Source: Vibrio fluminensis (GTDB lineage: Bacteria; Pseudomonadota; Gammaproteobacteria; Enterobacterales; Vibrionaceae). From it: DNA of 64,000 bases. Below the pieces are notes generated by a model that was not told the DNA's origin, did not search any database, and worked only from the letters and a program-made list of their open reading frames with translations. Where the stretch lies: the NCBI RefSeq assembly GCF_015278125.1, contig NZ_JADILO010000001.1, positions 434,001-498,000 on the forward strand, written 5' to 3'. Below, in pieces: positions 9,673-18,367 of this stretch. The translations under genes were made by a program, and so were the position numbers. The stretch's first letter is position 1, and each line of letters starts with the position of its first letter.

Positions 9673-10452
9673 ATGGAAATGTTTGAACCAACGATGTTGT
9701 TGGTACTCGCGCTGGTCGCTTTTGTTGCTGGATTTATAGATGCTGTCGCCGGTGGCGGCGGCATGTTGACTGTCCCTGCCCTGTTATCACTAGGCTTGCC
9801 ACCTCATATTGCTTTAGGAACCAACAAACTCGCAGCGACGTTTGCGTCATCAACTGCGGCATTTACTTACTATCGCAAGCGGCTCTTTCATCCTCAGTTT
9901 TGGAAAAGAGCTTTTATCTCAACATTAATTGGCGCAACTCTTGGTACCTTGTTTGTTGACTGGATAAGCACAGAGTGGTTAGAAAAAGCGTTACCACTGA
10001 TTATCTTAGCGGCTGCTATCTACTCCATTTGGCACAAAACCCCAAAAAATAGCAGCAACGAACTGCCACCAGCTTGCGCAGCGTTTAATAAAAAGCAATA
10101 TGTTCAAGGCTCTATTCTTGGTTTTTACGATGGTGTTGCTGGCCCTGGCACTGGCGCATTTTGGACGGTTAGTACCATGGCGCTATATCGCTTGAACATC
10201 CTCATGGCTTCAGGCGTTGCCAAGGCGATGAACTTCACCAGTAATTTTACCTCATTGATAACCTTTGCCATCTTGGGACATATCGATTGGGTGCTAGGCT
10301 TAACAATGGGGATATGTTTAATGGCTGGCGCTTTTGTTGGCGCCCATTCTGCAATCCGATTCGGCGCTAACTTTATTCGCCCTATTTTCGTTACTGTGGT
10401 TAGTATCCTGGCTATCAAACTAGCCTATGACGCATGGTTTATTGCAATATGA
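9673..10452 (+). CDS. TSUP family (TauE/SafE, YfcA-like) membrane permease
   Basis: This 259-aa integral membrane protein belongs to the TSUP family, whose members export sulfite or other small organic sulfonates. The hallmark is the glycine-rich first re-entrant region DAVAGGGGMLTVPAL (residues ~24-38) followed by ALGTNKLAAT. A second half repeat contains GFYDGVAGPGTGAFW and ASGVAKAMNFTSN, reflecting the internal duplication of the family. It has about eight predicted membrane segments. The stop TGA overlaps the ATG of priC (ATGA), so the two are co-translated. Its substrate cannot be read from sequence; the YfcA subgroup is functionally poorly defined. Confidence 0.88.
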   Translation: MEMFEPTMLLVLALVAFVAGFIDAVAGGGGMLTVPALLSLGLPPHIALGTNKLAATFASSTAAFTYYRKRLFHPQFWKRAFISTLIGATLGTLFVDWISTEWLEKALPLIILAAAIYSIWHKTPKNSSNELPPACAAFNKKQYVQGSILGFYDGVAGPGTGAFWTVSTMALYRLNILMASGVAKAMNFTSNFTSLITFAILGHIDWVLGLTMGICLMAGAFVGAHSAIRFGANFIRPIFVTVVSILAIKLAYDAWFIAI

Positions 10453-10997
10453 GTCAATTAAAACAGTTAATCAGCACTTTAGATCAGCTAGCGCGACAAG
10501 CTGCTGACCTTGACCGCTCGCGCGGAGAGCATCACCAAGCCTTATTTGACGAACGCTTATTTCATGGCAGCGCTCGACTACTTGTCCCTTGTGTCAAAGA
10601 AGCCCAAGCGACTTTAGAAACTTTAATTCGTGAACAAGACAATGGCAAGTTGACCGCATTGCGCGCCGAGTACTTATCTGAACGTTTACTGGCGCAAGTC
10701 AGTGCTATCCAGCGAGAACTTGCGACTCGGGCAATCCGTAAAAAAGAACCAAAGCACCACAGCCACTTCCAAAAGCCAATCAATGTTCTATACCAAGAAC
10801 TGGCACAACACCAAGACTGGGAGCGACGCCTAATGGAAATGGTGCGTGACAAGCAACTCGCACTAAATAGCGCTCCTCCTTTTGCTCAACAACAAGCTCA
10901 ACAAGCTTTACTCACCACAGAGCAAAGACTTGAACGTTGCCGCGTCGCTAAAGTAAAACTGGAAAAACAAATCACTTATCGAGAGAGAAACCAATAG
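10449..10997 (+). CDS. priC: Primosomal replication protein PriC
   Basis: PriC helps reload the replicative helicase DnaB at stalled forks, working with Rep and single-strand-binding protein. The 182-aa product is mostly alpha-helical and charged. Its C-terminal motif LYQELAQHQDWERRLMEMV matches the E. coli PriC core, where LYRE..EYERRL is conserved. I start at the ATG at 10449, overlapping the TSUP stop; a start 5 codons earlier lies inside the permease gene. The next gene, a ybaM homologue, begins one base after the priC stop, the same neighbour as in E. coli, which strengthens the call. Confidence 0.85.
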   Translation: MSQLKQLISTLDQLARQAADLDRSRGEHHQALFDERLFHGSARLLVPCVKEAQATLETLIREQDNGKLTALRAEYLSERLLAQVSAIQRELATRAIRKKEPKHHSHFQKPINVLYQELAQHQDWERRLMEMVRDKQLALNSAPPFAQQQAQQALLTTEQRLERCRVAKVKLEKQITYRERNQ

Positions 10998-10998
10998 C

Positions 10999-11175
10999 AT
11001 GACTTCAACTGCCAATAGCCTTGACAACGCCCCAGACGAAATCAAGCTTGCTGTCGATCTCATTTATTTACTAGAAAGTAATGAAGTCGATCCACAAATC
11101 GCACTCAAAGCGATTAAGATCGTCAAGAATGATCTTGAAGCTAAGTTGGCACAGCAAGCCAAATCAGCAGAATAA
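10999..11175 (+). CDS. ybaM: YbaM family (DUF2496) small protein
   Basis: A 58-codon gene that starts one base after the priC stop. The product begins [20 protein letters not shown] and continues as an amphipathic helical protein with [16 protein letters not shown] and [12 protein letters not shown]. The block [15 protein letters not shown] is the signature of E. coli YbaM, which also follows priC. Function is unknown. The conserved order priC-ybaM and 1-nt spacing imply cotranscription with the TSUP gene and priC. The gene is short and partly overlaid by an upstream-extended reading frame of xthA, so it is easy to miss. Confidence 0.88.
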   Translation: MTSTANSLDNAPDEIKLAVDLIYLLESNEVDPQIALKAIKIVKNDLEAKLAQQAKSAE

Positions 11176-11245
11176 GTCAGCAAAGCGCGTCAGAAAAAAC
11201 GAATCTAAACCTAGTTGGGAAAACCTAGCCAAAAAAGGAAGCACA

Positions 11246-12052
11246 ATGAAAGTCGTATCGTTTAACATTAACGGTTTAAGAGCTCGCCTTCATCAACTCC
11301 AAGCCCTTATCGACAAACATCAGCCGGATGTCATCGGCCTACAAGAAATCAAAGTACATGATGAAGCCTTCCCATTAGCCGACGTTGAAGCAATGGGTTA
11401 CAAAGTTTATTTTCATGGACAAAAGGCTCACTACGGCGTTGCTATGCTGTGTAAAAAGGAGCCATTGTCGGTTCAAAAAGGTTTCCCCACAGACAATGAC
11501 GATCATCAAAAACGTATGATCATGGCAACATTCGAAACAGACAATGGTGAAAAAGTCACAGTTCTAAACGGTTACTTTCCGCAAGGCGATAATATTAGTC
11601 ATGAAACTAAGTTTCCTTATAAGCGAGCTTTCTATCAAGACTTAATGACCTACCTAAGCGAACACCATACTAATGACGAAAATATCATTGTGATGGGTGA
11701 TATTAATATTAGCCCTACTGACCTCGACATTGGCATTGGCGAAGTAAATCGTAAACGCTGGCTTAAAACTGGAAAATGTTCTTTCCAACCAGAGGAGCGC
11801 GAATGGTTGCAAACATTATTGGACTGGGGATTTGTTGATACATTCCGTTTAGTCAATCCAGAAGCAACTGAACGATATTCGTGGTTCGATTATCGTTCAC
11901 GTGGTTTTGATGATAATAGAGGGTTGAGGATTGATGTTATCTTAGCAACAAATTCATTATCTACTAAATGTACCGTATCTGATATTGATTACGAACTACG
12001 TGGCATCGAAAAACCATCAGATCATGCGCCAATATGGTCAACATTCGAGTAA
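11246..12052 (+). CDS. xthA: Exodeoxyribonuclease III
   Basis: XthA is the major AP endonuclease and 3'-5' exonuclease of base-excision repair. The product is 268 aa, exactly the length of the E. coli enzyme, starting [17 protein letters not shown]. Active-site elements are visible: LQEIKVHD (Glu34 metal ligand), [13 protein letters not shown] (Asp151 and Asn153), and SDHAPIW at the C-terminus (catalytic His259). The ATG at 11246 follows AAAAAAGGAA at 5-6 nt. The reading frame is open upstream to 11081 but this stretch overlaps ybaM and has no XthA homology. It lies 70 nt past ybaM and may share the transcript. Confidence 0.96.
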   Translation: MKVVSFNINGLRARLHQLQALIDKHQPDVIGLQEIKVHDEAFPLADVEAMGYKVYFHGQKAHYGVAMLCKKEPLSVQKGFPTDNDDHQKRMIMATFETDNGEKVTVLNGYFPQGDNISHETKFPYKRAFYQDLMTYLSEHHTNDENIIVMGDINISPTDLDIGIGEVNRKRWLKTGKCSFQPEEREWLQTLLDWGFVDTFRLVNPEATERYSWFDYRSRGFDDNRGLRIDVILATNSLSTKCTVSDIDYELRGIEKPSDHAPIWSTFE

Positions 12053-12065
12053 ATAATTTATTTCA

Positions 12066-12089
12066 GGGTTTCTTACTAATAAGAAACCC
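12066..12089 (+). terminator. Terminator after xthA
   Basis: The stem GGGTTTCTTA / TAAGAAACCC (12066-12075, 12080-12089) with loop CTAA sits 13 nt past xthA. The following T-run is weak. Confidence 0.6.
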
Positions 12090-12227
12090 CTTGCAAAACC
12101 ATGTTTTAAAAGAAAAAATAGCTCACATCTTATATATCCTTACTTAATCGCCTTTTAAACTCTGTAGCACACGCCAATATTTGAATGTTAGGATTGCGCA
12201 AATTATTGGTCATGGCAATGTTCAGGT

Positions 12228-13907
12228 ATGGATATTAATAAATACGAATGGAAAAACCTTACACCATTCAGTAAAAAGGTTCTAGCTTACCTCTTATTCG
12301 TAGGTTTAATTCTGAACTGCCTCGTACTTGTGATCCCTATTTATAGCTTACAAGTTTTTGACCGTGTGTTAACTAGCCGTAGTGTTGATACGCTATTACT
12401 GCTCAGTGGTATTGGTTTATTTCTATTAGTTATCCAAGCCGCTTTAGATGTTATCAAACAACATTTTCTTTTTAGTAATGCAGCGCGTCTAGATGCGATT
12501 ACATCAAGTTACCTATATAAGTCCTTACCTATTCAAAAAGTTGAAAATATTGCCAGTCAGAGTGATGTTAGAGAAATAAAAAATTTCATTACCTCTCCAG
12601 CTTTTTCGTCAGCATTTGATATTGTATGGACACCTATTTTCATTGGTGTCATGTTTATTCTGCATCCTTATATTGGCGCGTTAGGTCTAGCTGCAGTTAT
12701 TGTGGTTGGTGGCTTTTCAATCTACTCACACAAAAGTAAAGATAAACAAGTTCTACAGTTGCAAGCGACTTCTGCCGCATGCAGAAATGCAAATAATGAA
12801 GCGCAAACTCGGCAAGAGAGCTTAAATGCACATTACTTACTTGAAGGATTAAGCCATCAATATCAACACATCACCGCTGAGAGGATCTGGTACGAACAAA
12901 AGCTAGGTCTCACCTCCGCGAAGTTTACATCTATCGCCAAGTTCATTCGCTTCATTTTACAAATGGCCGTAATGGCGGTGAGTGCGCTATTGGTGGTAAA
13001 CAACTCAATGTCAGCAGGCGGAATCATCGCAGCATCAATCTTGATGTCGCGCGCGCTACAACCCTATGAACAGTTAACTAGTATATTTCAAGGATGGAAA
13101 AATGCTCGCGATGCAGACAGTCGTTTAAGTCAGTATTTTGCTATTCAAGCCGAACAGCATAAAGGTACAGAGTTCGACCAAGTCCAAGGTGCGTTGCACA
13201 TAGATAACCTCACGTGGTACCCACCAAAGGAGAAGTTACCACTGTTGAAGAACATTCGTTTAAAACTAGAACCCGGCAATCGTCTATTAATCACAGGCTC
13301 AAGTGGGTCAGGTAAAACGGTTCTTTGTAAACTACTTGCTGGTATTCATACGCCAACATCCGGCACGATTAAGATTGATGGGGCGAGTCTCAACCAATGG
13401 GACCGTGGTCAATTAAAATATACCATTGGCTATGTTCCTCAAGATATTGAGTTTTTAACGGGCTCGATAAAGCAAAACATTGCCTGTTTTGATAAGAGTA
13501 TGACTGATCAACAAGTGATCCGTGCGGCTCGAACGGCTGGCGTACATGAAGATATATTAAAACTTGAACACGGATATGATACCAATCTGGGCAACGCAGC
13601 AACCTACTTAGCAATGGGCCTACGCAATGGAATAGCCATTGCCCGTGCAATCTACTACACACCTAAAATAGTGATAATGGACGAGCCCAATGCGCATTTA
13701 GACACCGATAAACTGCAACAATTTAAGCATTTGCTGACTCAATTCCAGCAAAGCAATATTGCCGTGGTCGTGGTGTCACACAACCAAGAGCTACTTCCTC
13801 ACGTTGATTGGGTGGTTGAACTCCAACAAGGACAAATCATTTCTGCGCAGAAAGCTAACGCAATATCTAAAGTTCAGAACATCAAAAAGGTGGCATCCGA
13901 TGGCTAA
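12228..13907 (+). CDS. Type I secretion ABC transporter, permease/ATPase
   Basis: A 559-aa ABC exporter of the PrtD type: six membrane helices (about residues 20-300) fused to a nucleotide-binding domain (about 320-545). It has no N-terminal C39 peptidase domain. Walker A is GSSGSGKT (near 363), the Q-loop is GYVPQD, Walker B is IVIMDEP and the switch His is in VVSHNQ. The ABC signature, normally LSGGQ, reads LAMGL (residues 461-465), which is unusual. It overlaps the HlyD gene by 8 nt. Together with HlyD and an outer-membrane TolC encoded elsewhere it should export the RTX protein encoded downstream. The arrangement recalls the biofilm-matrix cabABC/mfpABC loci of other vibrios; that equivalence is inference. 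Confidence 0.87.
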   Translation: MDINKYEWKNLTPFSKKVLAYLLFVGLILNCLVLVIPIYSLQVFDRVLTSRSVDTLLLLSGIGLFLLVIQAALDVIKQHFLFSNAARLDAITSSYLYKSLPIQKVENIASQSDVREIKNFITSPAFSSAFDIVWTPIFIGVMFILHPYIGALGLAAVIVVGGFSIYSHKSKDKQVLQLQATSAACRNANNEAQTRQESLNAHYLLEGLSHQYQHITAERIWYEQKLGLTSAKFTSIAKFIRFILQMAVMAVSALLVVNNSMSAGGIIAASILMSRALQPYEQLTSIFQGWKNARDADSRLSQYFAIQAEQHKGTEFDQVQGALHIDNLTWYPPKEKLPLLKNIRLKLEPGNRLLITGSSGSGKTVLCKLLAGIHTPTSGTIKIDGASLNQWDRGQLKYTIGYVPQDIEFLTGSIKQNIACFDKSMTDQQVIRAARTAGVHEDILKLEHGYDTNLGNAATYLAMGLRNGIAIARAIYYTPKIVIMDEPNAHLDTDKLQQFKHLLTQFQQSNIAVVVVSHNQELLPHVDWVVELQQGQIISAQKANAISKVQNIKKVASDG

Positions 13908-15249
13908 TAGTTCTTACCATGAAATCCACCAAGACTATATCGAATATCGTGATGGTCGAAACCTCAACTTTAGCGTGTCAGCAAACATAAAATATGCGCT
14001 CGCTTTAGTCCTAATTCTACTTTTTGGCTTTGGTTACTGGGCTTCATTTGCCGAACTATCCAGTGCAGCTATCGCAAGAGGTATGGTTATTGTTGAATCA
14101 AAGCGCAAACCTGTTCAACATCTAGAAGGCGGTATTGTTAAACAGATTCATGTTGAAGATGGGCAGAATGTTGAGCAAGGCGAATTGCTGGTCACACTTG
14201 ATTCGTCTCAAGCGCAAGCTCGTTTTTTAGGCTTGCAAGCCCAATGGCAAAGTGACCTCGCACGATTGAACCGATTACAAGCGGAACTTCAAGACGACTC
14301 TGAAATTAAGTTTGACGCTCGATTACTAGAGCGTGATCAACAGCCCCGTATACAGACCATTTTAGAGACACAAACCAAATTATTCGAAAAACGCCGAGCT
14401 CTACAAATCGGTGAAAATAAAATCTTGTTAGAAAAAGTCGCTCAAGCTAAGAGTGACCTTAAAGGGTTACAACTGCGCTTTAAAGCGGATAAGAAAACTT
14501 TGTTGTACCTAGGCCAACAGGTCGAGATGCATGAGAAGCTCTTAGAGACTGGGAATACATCGCGATCTAAGTTACTTGATCTTAAACGTGAATCTTCCGA
14601 ACTGGAAGGTGACCTAGCAGAATTAACCGCGAAAATTAATCGCGCAATTCGCTCCGTCTCTGAGGCTGAACTGCAAGACGAAAATGCGGAGTATCTCTAC
14701 GCAAAACAGCTCGGTGAAGAAATACAGCAATTAGAAAAAGCCATCAATGAAACGGCCGAAGCAATGAATAATGCAGAGCAAGTACTAAGCCGTGTTGAAA
14801 TACGCGCTCCTCAAGCCGGTATTGTGGTTGGATTAACGATCTATTCCAGTGAATCGGTTATTTCACCCGGTGAAAAGATTATGGAGATCGTCCCTCAGCA
14901 AGATCTACTGATCATTGAAGCAATGTTGAAACCAGAAGATATTGATAACGTCTACGAGAGCTTAAGTACGGAAGTGCGATTAACTGCCTACAATTTCCGA
15001 CGTACACCGCCAATTCGCGGCCAGCTCATTCATATCTCCGCAGACACCATTGTCGATCAAACAACGGGTGAGCCTGCATATTTAGCAAAAGTTCAGCTCG
15101 AGCAAGCTGACCTAAAACAATTAGATAACGTTACCCTATACCCAGGAATGCCCGCAGAAGTAATGATCCTACTCAATGAGCAAACACCTCTTGACTATTT
15201 ACTTGGGCCACTTTCAGTAAGTGCATATAGGGCGATGAGAGAAATTTAA
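13900..15249 (+). CDS. HlyD family type I secretion adaptor
   Basis: This 449-aa membrane-fusion protein links the inner-membrane ABC exporter to TolC. After a cytosolic N-terminus it has one membrane helix (about residues 27-46), then a biotinyl-lipoyl-like half-motif KPVQHLEGGIVKQIHVEDG. A long coiled coil rich in Glu, Leu and Gln follows (residues ~110-310), then the second lipoyl half (IRAPQAGIVVGLTI) and a beta-barrel C-terminus. This is the standard HlyD/PrtE layout. The ATG at 13900 lies inside the end of the ABC gene with AAGGTGG 7 nt upstream; a longer frame to 13759 overlaps the ATPase domain and is rejected. The stop TAA forms part of a weak hairpin (15247-15277). Confidence 0.93.
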   Translation: MANSSYHEIHQDYIEYRDGRNLNFSVSANIKYALALVLILLFGFGYWASFAELSSAAIARGMVIVESKRKPVQHLEGGIVKQIHVEDGQNVEQGELLVTLDSSQAQARFLGLQAQWQSDLARLNRLQAELQDDSEIKFDARLLERDQQPRIQTILETQTKLFEKRRALQIGENKILLEKVAQAKSDLKGLQLRFKADKKTLLYLGQQVEMHEKLLETGNTSRSKLLDLKRESSELEGDLAELTAKINRAIRSVSEAELQDENAEYLYAKQLGEEIQQLEKAINETAEAMNNAEQVLSRVEIRAPQAGIVVGLTIYSSESVISPGEKIMEIVPQQDLLIIEAMLKPEDIDNVYESLSTEVRLTAYNFRRTPPIRGQLIHISADTIVDQTTGEPAYLAKVQLEQADLKQLDNVTLYPGMPAEVMILLNEQTPLDYLLGPLSVSAYRAMREI

Positions 15250-15310
15250 GGGCAAGCCAAAGAATCCCTCGCCCTTAGCATTAACTTGTGGGGATTCAAT
15301 AATACAACAA

Positions 15311-15390
15311 TTGAGAAAAGCCAAACTTATCGCGAGGTAAGGACGGAAAGCTGCAGATCTCACAGGAATGAGATGGCTGAGCTGCCTCAA
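15311..15390 (+). ncRNA. Probable cyclic-di-GMP-I (GEMM-I) riboswitch
   Basis: The leader of the RTX gene has the GEMM-I plan. Outer helix: TTGAG (15311-15315) with CTCAA (15386-15390). Next comes AAAGCCAAAC (consensus AGGGCAAACC), then a stem CTTATC / GGTAAG capped by the GNRA tetraloop GCGA (15326-15341). GGACGGAAAGCT follows (consensus GGACGCAAAGCC), then a second hairpin ATCTCA...TGAGAT, and GGCTGAGCTGCC in the place of AGCCGGGTTACC. The aptamer ends about 30 nt before the ATG. I see no terminator between aptamer and gene, so control may be translational or through a structure I did not resolve. The match is by eye; a covariance-model search is the deciding test. Confidence 0.72.
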
Positions 15391-15421
15391 ATTAATCATC
15401 AGATTGATAGAGGAAATTTTC

Positions 15422-18295
15422 ATGACGGTTAAACAAGTAAATGATTCGGCGACCCGTATCGAAGTAGTAGATGTAATCGACCCTACACTAGATGATAGCG
15501 CCCCACTTTCATCTGGCGTAGGCACACCGGAAGATGATCTAATTATCACAGAAGGTGAGAACAATTTTATCGATGCTCAAGCTGGTAATGATGTCATCGA
15601 TAGTGGTAAAGGTGAAGACTTTGTTGTTGCTGGAGAAGGTGCTGATCTTGTCAATGCTGGTAACGGTGACGACGTAGTTCTTGCAGGTAGTGGTAACGAT
15701 ATTGTGATTGGCGATGACTTTGCCAAACAATTAGTAGTAGACCCAGATACAGGCGAAATAGCCGTTGATTTCAGTAACGCGAAAAGTGCAAATCTGTATC
15801 TAGCTAAAGCCTATAACCCTGACGGCACAGAAGCGACACTATACAAAAAAGGTGGAACGTTCGGTGTTCAAGGCAACAGTGAATCAGGCGCTGGTGGTCA
15901 AATCGGTTACAGTTTTGTAGAAAATGATCTCACGGGCGATAAGAAAGGCGCATCTGAAGTCCTTTCTGTTAGTGTGGATGAGCACAGTTACGCTGCTCAA
16001 GTTACCATTGATCGTCTATTTGCAAACGAGGGTATTTCAGAAGATTCTTCGGTAAGAGATATCAATGAAGTTGGTGTTTGGACACTTCTTCGCGATGGCA
16101 TCGTCGTTGAACGCGGTTACTTCACAGCGGGTGAATTCAATCAAGCAACCCTTGATGCTTATGGTCTCAACGCTGAAACGGATAACCTTAAAGTCTTGGA
16201 AGATGGCAATGGCCGCTCAAACGGTACTTTTACCATTGATCCACAAGATACGGGCTTCGTAGCCTTCGATGAAATCCAATTCTCTGCAGCAATCGGCCAC
16301 TATGAAGCCAATAGCAGAGGTCGTTTGGACTCGAGTGACTTCGTAGTAAAAGAAGTTAAAACGGTTGAGTTAACGTCTGATCCTAACACTAGCAATGATG
16401 ATCACCTTTATGGTGAAAATGGAGACGACGTCTTACTTGGTGTCGATGGCGATGACTTACTAGTTGGTGATAACTACTATGACTTCTTCGATGCAGATAG
16501 CCTCAACTTGTCTGATGCTCGCGTATTTAACCCGACAAATATCGATGGTTCAGCCAGTGAACAAGGCTCTCAAGTTGGTGTCGTAGGAAACCCTGAATCA
16601 GGTGTTCCAGATCAACTTGGTTATACGTTTGATCCTAACACGCTTGAAGGTGAGTCAGAATCAATTACTTATTCACTAGGTAACGATACAGCAGCAGCGC
16701 AAGTCTCTATCAATCGCTTGTTTGCTGATGAAGGCAAAGATGGGGTTAACGAGATCGGTAAATGGACCGTATTTAATGATGGCGTAGAAGTCGCGTCTGG
16801 CTACTTCACCAGCCAAGATTTAGACGCCAATACCCTTGATGCACACGGCCTTACACTTAACGACAACATCAAAGTACTAGGTAGCTATAACGATAACAGC
16901 GGTGTATTTGATATCACGTTGCAAGATACCAACGGTCAGAGCTTCGATACAATCGAATTCTCTGCGGCCGAAGGGATCTACGAGAATGGCGTGCTCGACA
17001 TTCTCGATTCAAGCGATTACTTCGTTAACGAAATTAAAACTATCGACTTTGATGCTCTCTCTCAAAGCCAAGAAGGAGATGACTGGCTAGATGGTGGTAA
17101 AGGTAACGATATCCTTGAAGGCGGATATGGTCGCGATGTACTTATCGGTGGTGAAGGTGACGATCTCCTATTTGGTGATTACTCTCGTGCCACTGCAATA
17201 ACGGAAGGCACAGAAGAAGATCTTACCGAGGGTAAAGCACTTAGCCCAGATGGCACCCTAACGGAACTTGCTAATGCAAATGGCGGTGTAGGTGTTGTCG
17301 GTAATGACGAAAGTGGTTTGTCTGCTCAGATTGGATATAGCTTCGTTGAAGGCGATGAGTCAGGAGATAAGAGCAACTTCTCTGAAACACTCGTTCTTTA
17401 TGTCGATGAGCATACTGTAGCGACAGACATTGCCGTTGATCGCTTATTCAAGGATGAAGCATTTAACGGTGCAAACGAAGTTGGCAAATGGACAGTACTC
17501 GACAACGGCGTTGAAGTAGAAAGCGGATACTTTACCGTTGGTGACTTAGACGCAGAAACTCTTGCAACTTACGGTATTAACCCTGAAGTTGATAATGTCA
17601 CTGTGCTTGAAAATGGTAACAATGTCTCAAACGGCACACTAACTATTTCTCCAGTTGATATTGGCACTGCAACGTTCGATGAAATTCAACTGTCTGCAGC
17701 CGCTGGCGTATTTGATAAGAAAGGCAATGGATTTGGCCTTGACTCAAGTGACTTCTTAGTTGATTCAGTTGTCACCTACCAGCGTGATGACCTATTGGTT
17801 GGTGGTGAAGGTAATGACTTAATCGATGGCGGTTGGGGCCTAGATGTTGTAGAAGGCGGTGCCGGTGACGACCTGATCTTCGATAACGGTAACGACTATA
17901 TCAATGGTGGTGAAGGCTTCGATGTCGTTGTTGCTGCCAACTCTCCTCACGCGGTAGAGCTTGAGTTAACAGGCGATTCTAAGCTACAAAATGTCGAAGC
18001 TCTAGTGGGGACAAACCAAGTAGATAGTCTTTACCTTGACATTGATACTGTCGCGGAAAACACCAATGAGCTGTTTATAGCAGAGATTGAAGAGTTTGAT
18101 TTCACCGCTACAGATTTTGCATTTAGCAACGCAGAGGTCGTTGAGGTCGCTTCAGGTAACTTCAACGAGCAAGTACTTGGTTACCTTGCTGACTCTGATA
18201 CTAGCCAGCTACACAAATACACCTTCAATAACGAAGAAGGTGACACTGTTAGCGTCTTCTCTACCGTTGAGTGGGATAACGTTGAGCCAGTGTAA
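15422..18295 (+). CDS. RTX calcium-binding protein with three repeat domains
   Basis: A 957-aa acidic protein with no N-terminal signal peptide, as expected for a type I secretion substrate. Four blocks of glycine-aspartate nonapeptides (GGxGxDxLx type) lie near residues 40-100, 326-355, 550-590 and 785-840 and should form calcium-binding beta-rolls. Between them are three homologous domains of about 190 residues. Each has a GVxGNxESG...GY(S/T)F start, an RLFxxE...NE(V/I)GxWT core, a GYFT segment and a LDSSD(F/Y) end. The C-terminal ~115 residues probably hold the secretion signal. I recognise no catalytic domain. The upstream riboswitch and the exporter genes suggest a c-di-GMP-controlled matrix protein or adhesin, comparable with CabA of V. 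vulnificus; this is inference. Confidence 0.82.
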   Translation: MTVKQVNDSATRIEVVDVIDPTLDDSAPLSSGVGTPEDDLIITEGENNFIDAQAGNDVIDSGKGEDFVVAGEGADLVNAGNGDDVVLAGSGNDIVIGDDFAKQLVVDPDTGEIAVDFSNAKSANLYLAKAYNPDGTEATLYKKGGTFGVQGNSESGAGGQIGYSFVENDLTGDKKGASEVLSVSVDEHSYAAQVTIDRLFANEGISEDSSVRDINEVGVWTLLRDGIVVERGYFTAGEFNQATLDAYGLNAETDNLKVLEDGNGRSNGTFTIDPQDTGFVAFDEIQFSAAIGHYEANSRGRLDSSDFVVKEVKTVELTSDPNTSNDDHLYGENGDDVLLGVDGDDLLVGDNYYDFFDADSLNLSDARVFNPTNIDGSASEQGSQVGVVGNPESGVPDQLGYTFDPNTLEGESESITYSLGNDTAAAQVSINRLFADEGKDGVNEIGKWTVFNDGVEVASGYFTSQDLDANTLDAHGLTLNDNIKVLGSYNDNSGVFDITLQDTNGQSFDTIEFSAAEGIYENGVLDILDSSDYFVNEIKTIDFDALSQSQEGDDWLDGGKGNDILEGGYGRDVLIGGEGDDLLFGDYSRATAITEGTEEDLTEGKALSPDGTLTELANANGGVGVVGNDESGLSAQIGYSFVEGDESGDKSNFSETLVLYVDEHTVATDIAVDRLFKDEAFNGANEVGKWTVLDNGVEVESGYFTVGDLDAETLATYGINPEVDNVTVLENGNNVSNGTLTISPVDIGTATFDEIQLSAAAGVFDKKGNGFGLDSSDFLVDSVVTYQRDDLLVGGEGNDLIDGGWGLDVVEGGAGDDLIFDNGNDYINGGEGFDVVVAANSPHAVELELTGDSKLQNVEALVGTNQVDSLYLDIDTVAENTNELFIAEIEEFDFTATDFAFSNAEVVEVASGNFNEQVLGYLADSDTSQLHKYTFNNEEGDTVSVFSTVEWDNVEPV

Positions 18296-18318
18296 TTAGA
18301 CTAACGGTCTAAAACAAA

Positions 18319-18346
18319 AACGGAGCTAAAAAGCTCCGTTTTTTTA
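18319..18346. terminator. Bidirectional terminator, RTX gene / fabV
   Basis: The stem AACGGAGCT / AGCTCCGTT (18319-18327, 18332-18340) with loop AAAA has T-runs on both strands and lies between the convergent RTX and fabV genes. A small hairpin TTAGAC / GTCTAA (18296-18312) precedes it. Confidence 0.9.
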
Positions 18347-18367
18347 TCTGAGTACTCGAATATTTAC

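Noticed and set aside
11081..11245. N-terminal extension of XthA
   Set aside because: It overlaps ybaM. The XthA family length is 268 aa from the ATG at 11246, which has a good ribosome site.
15247..15277. Terminator after the HlyD gene
   Set aside because: TAAGGGC/GCCCTTA forms a 7-bp stem with a 17-nt loop and no T-run. It is too weak to call, though it may still matter for the RTX leader.
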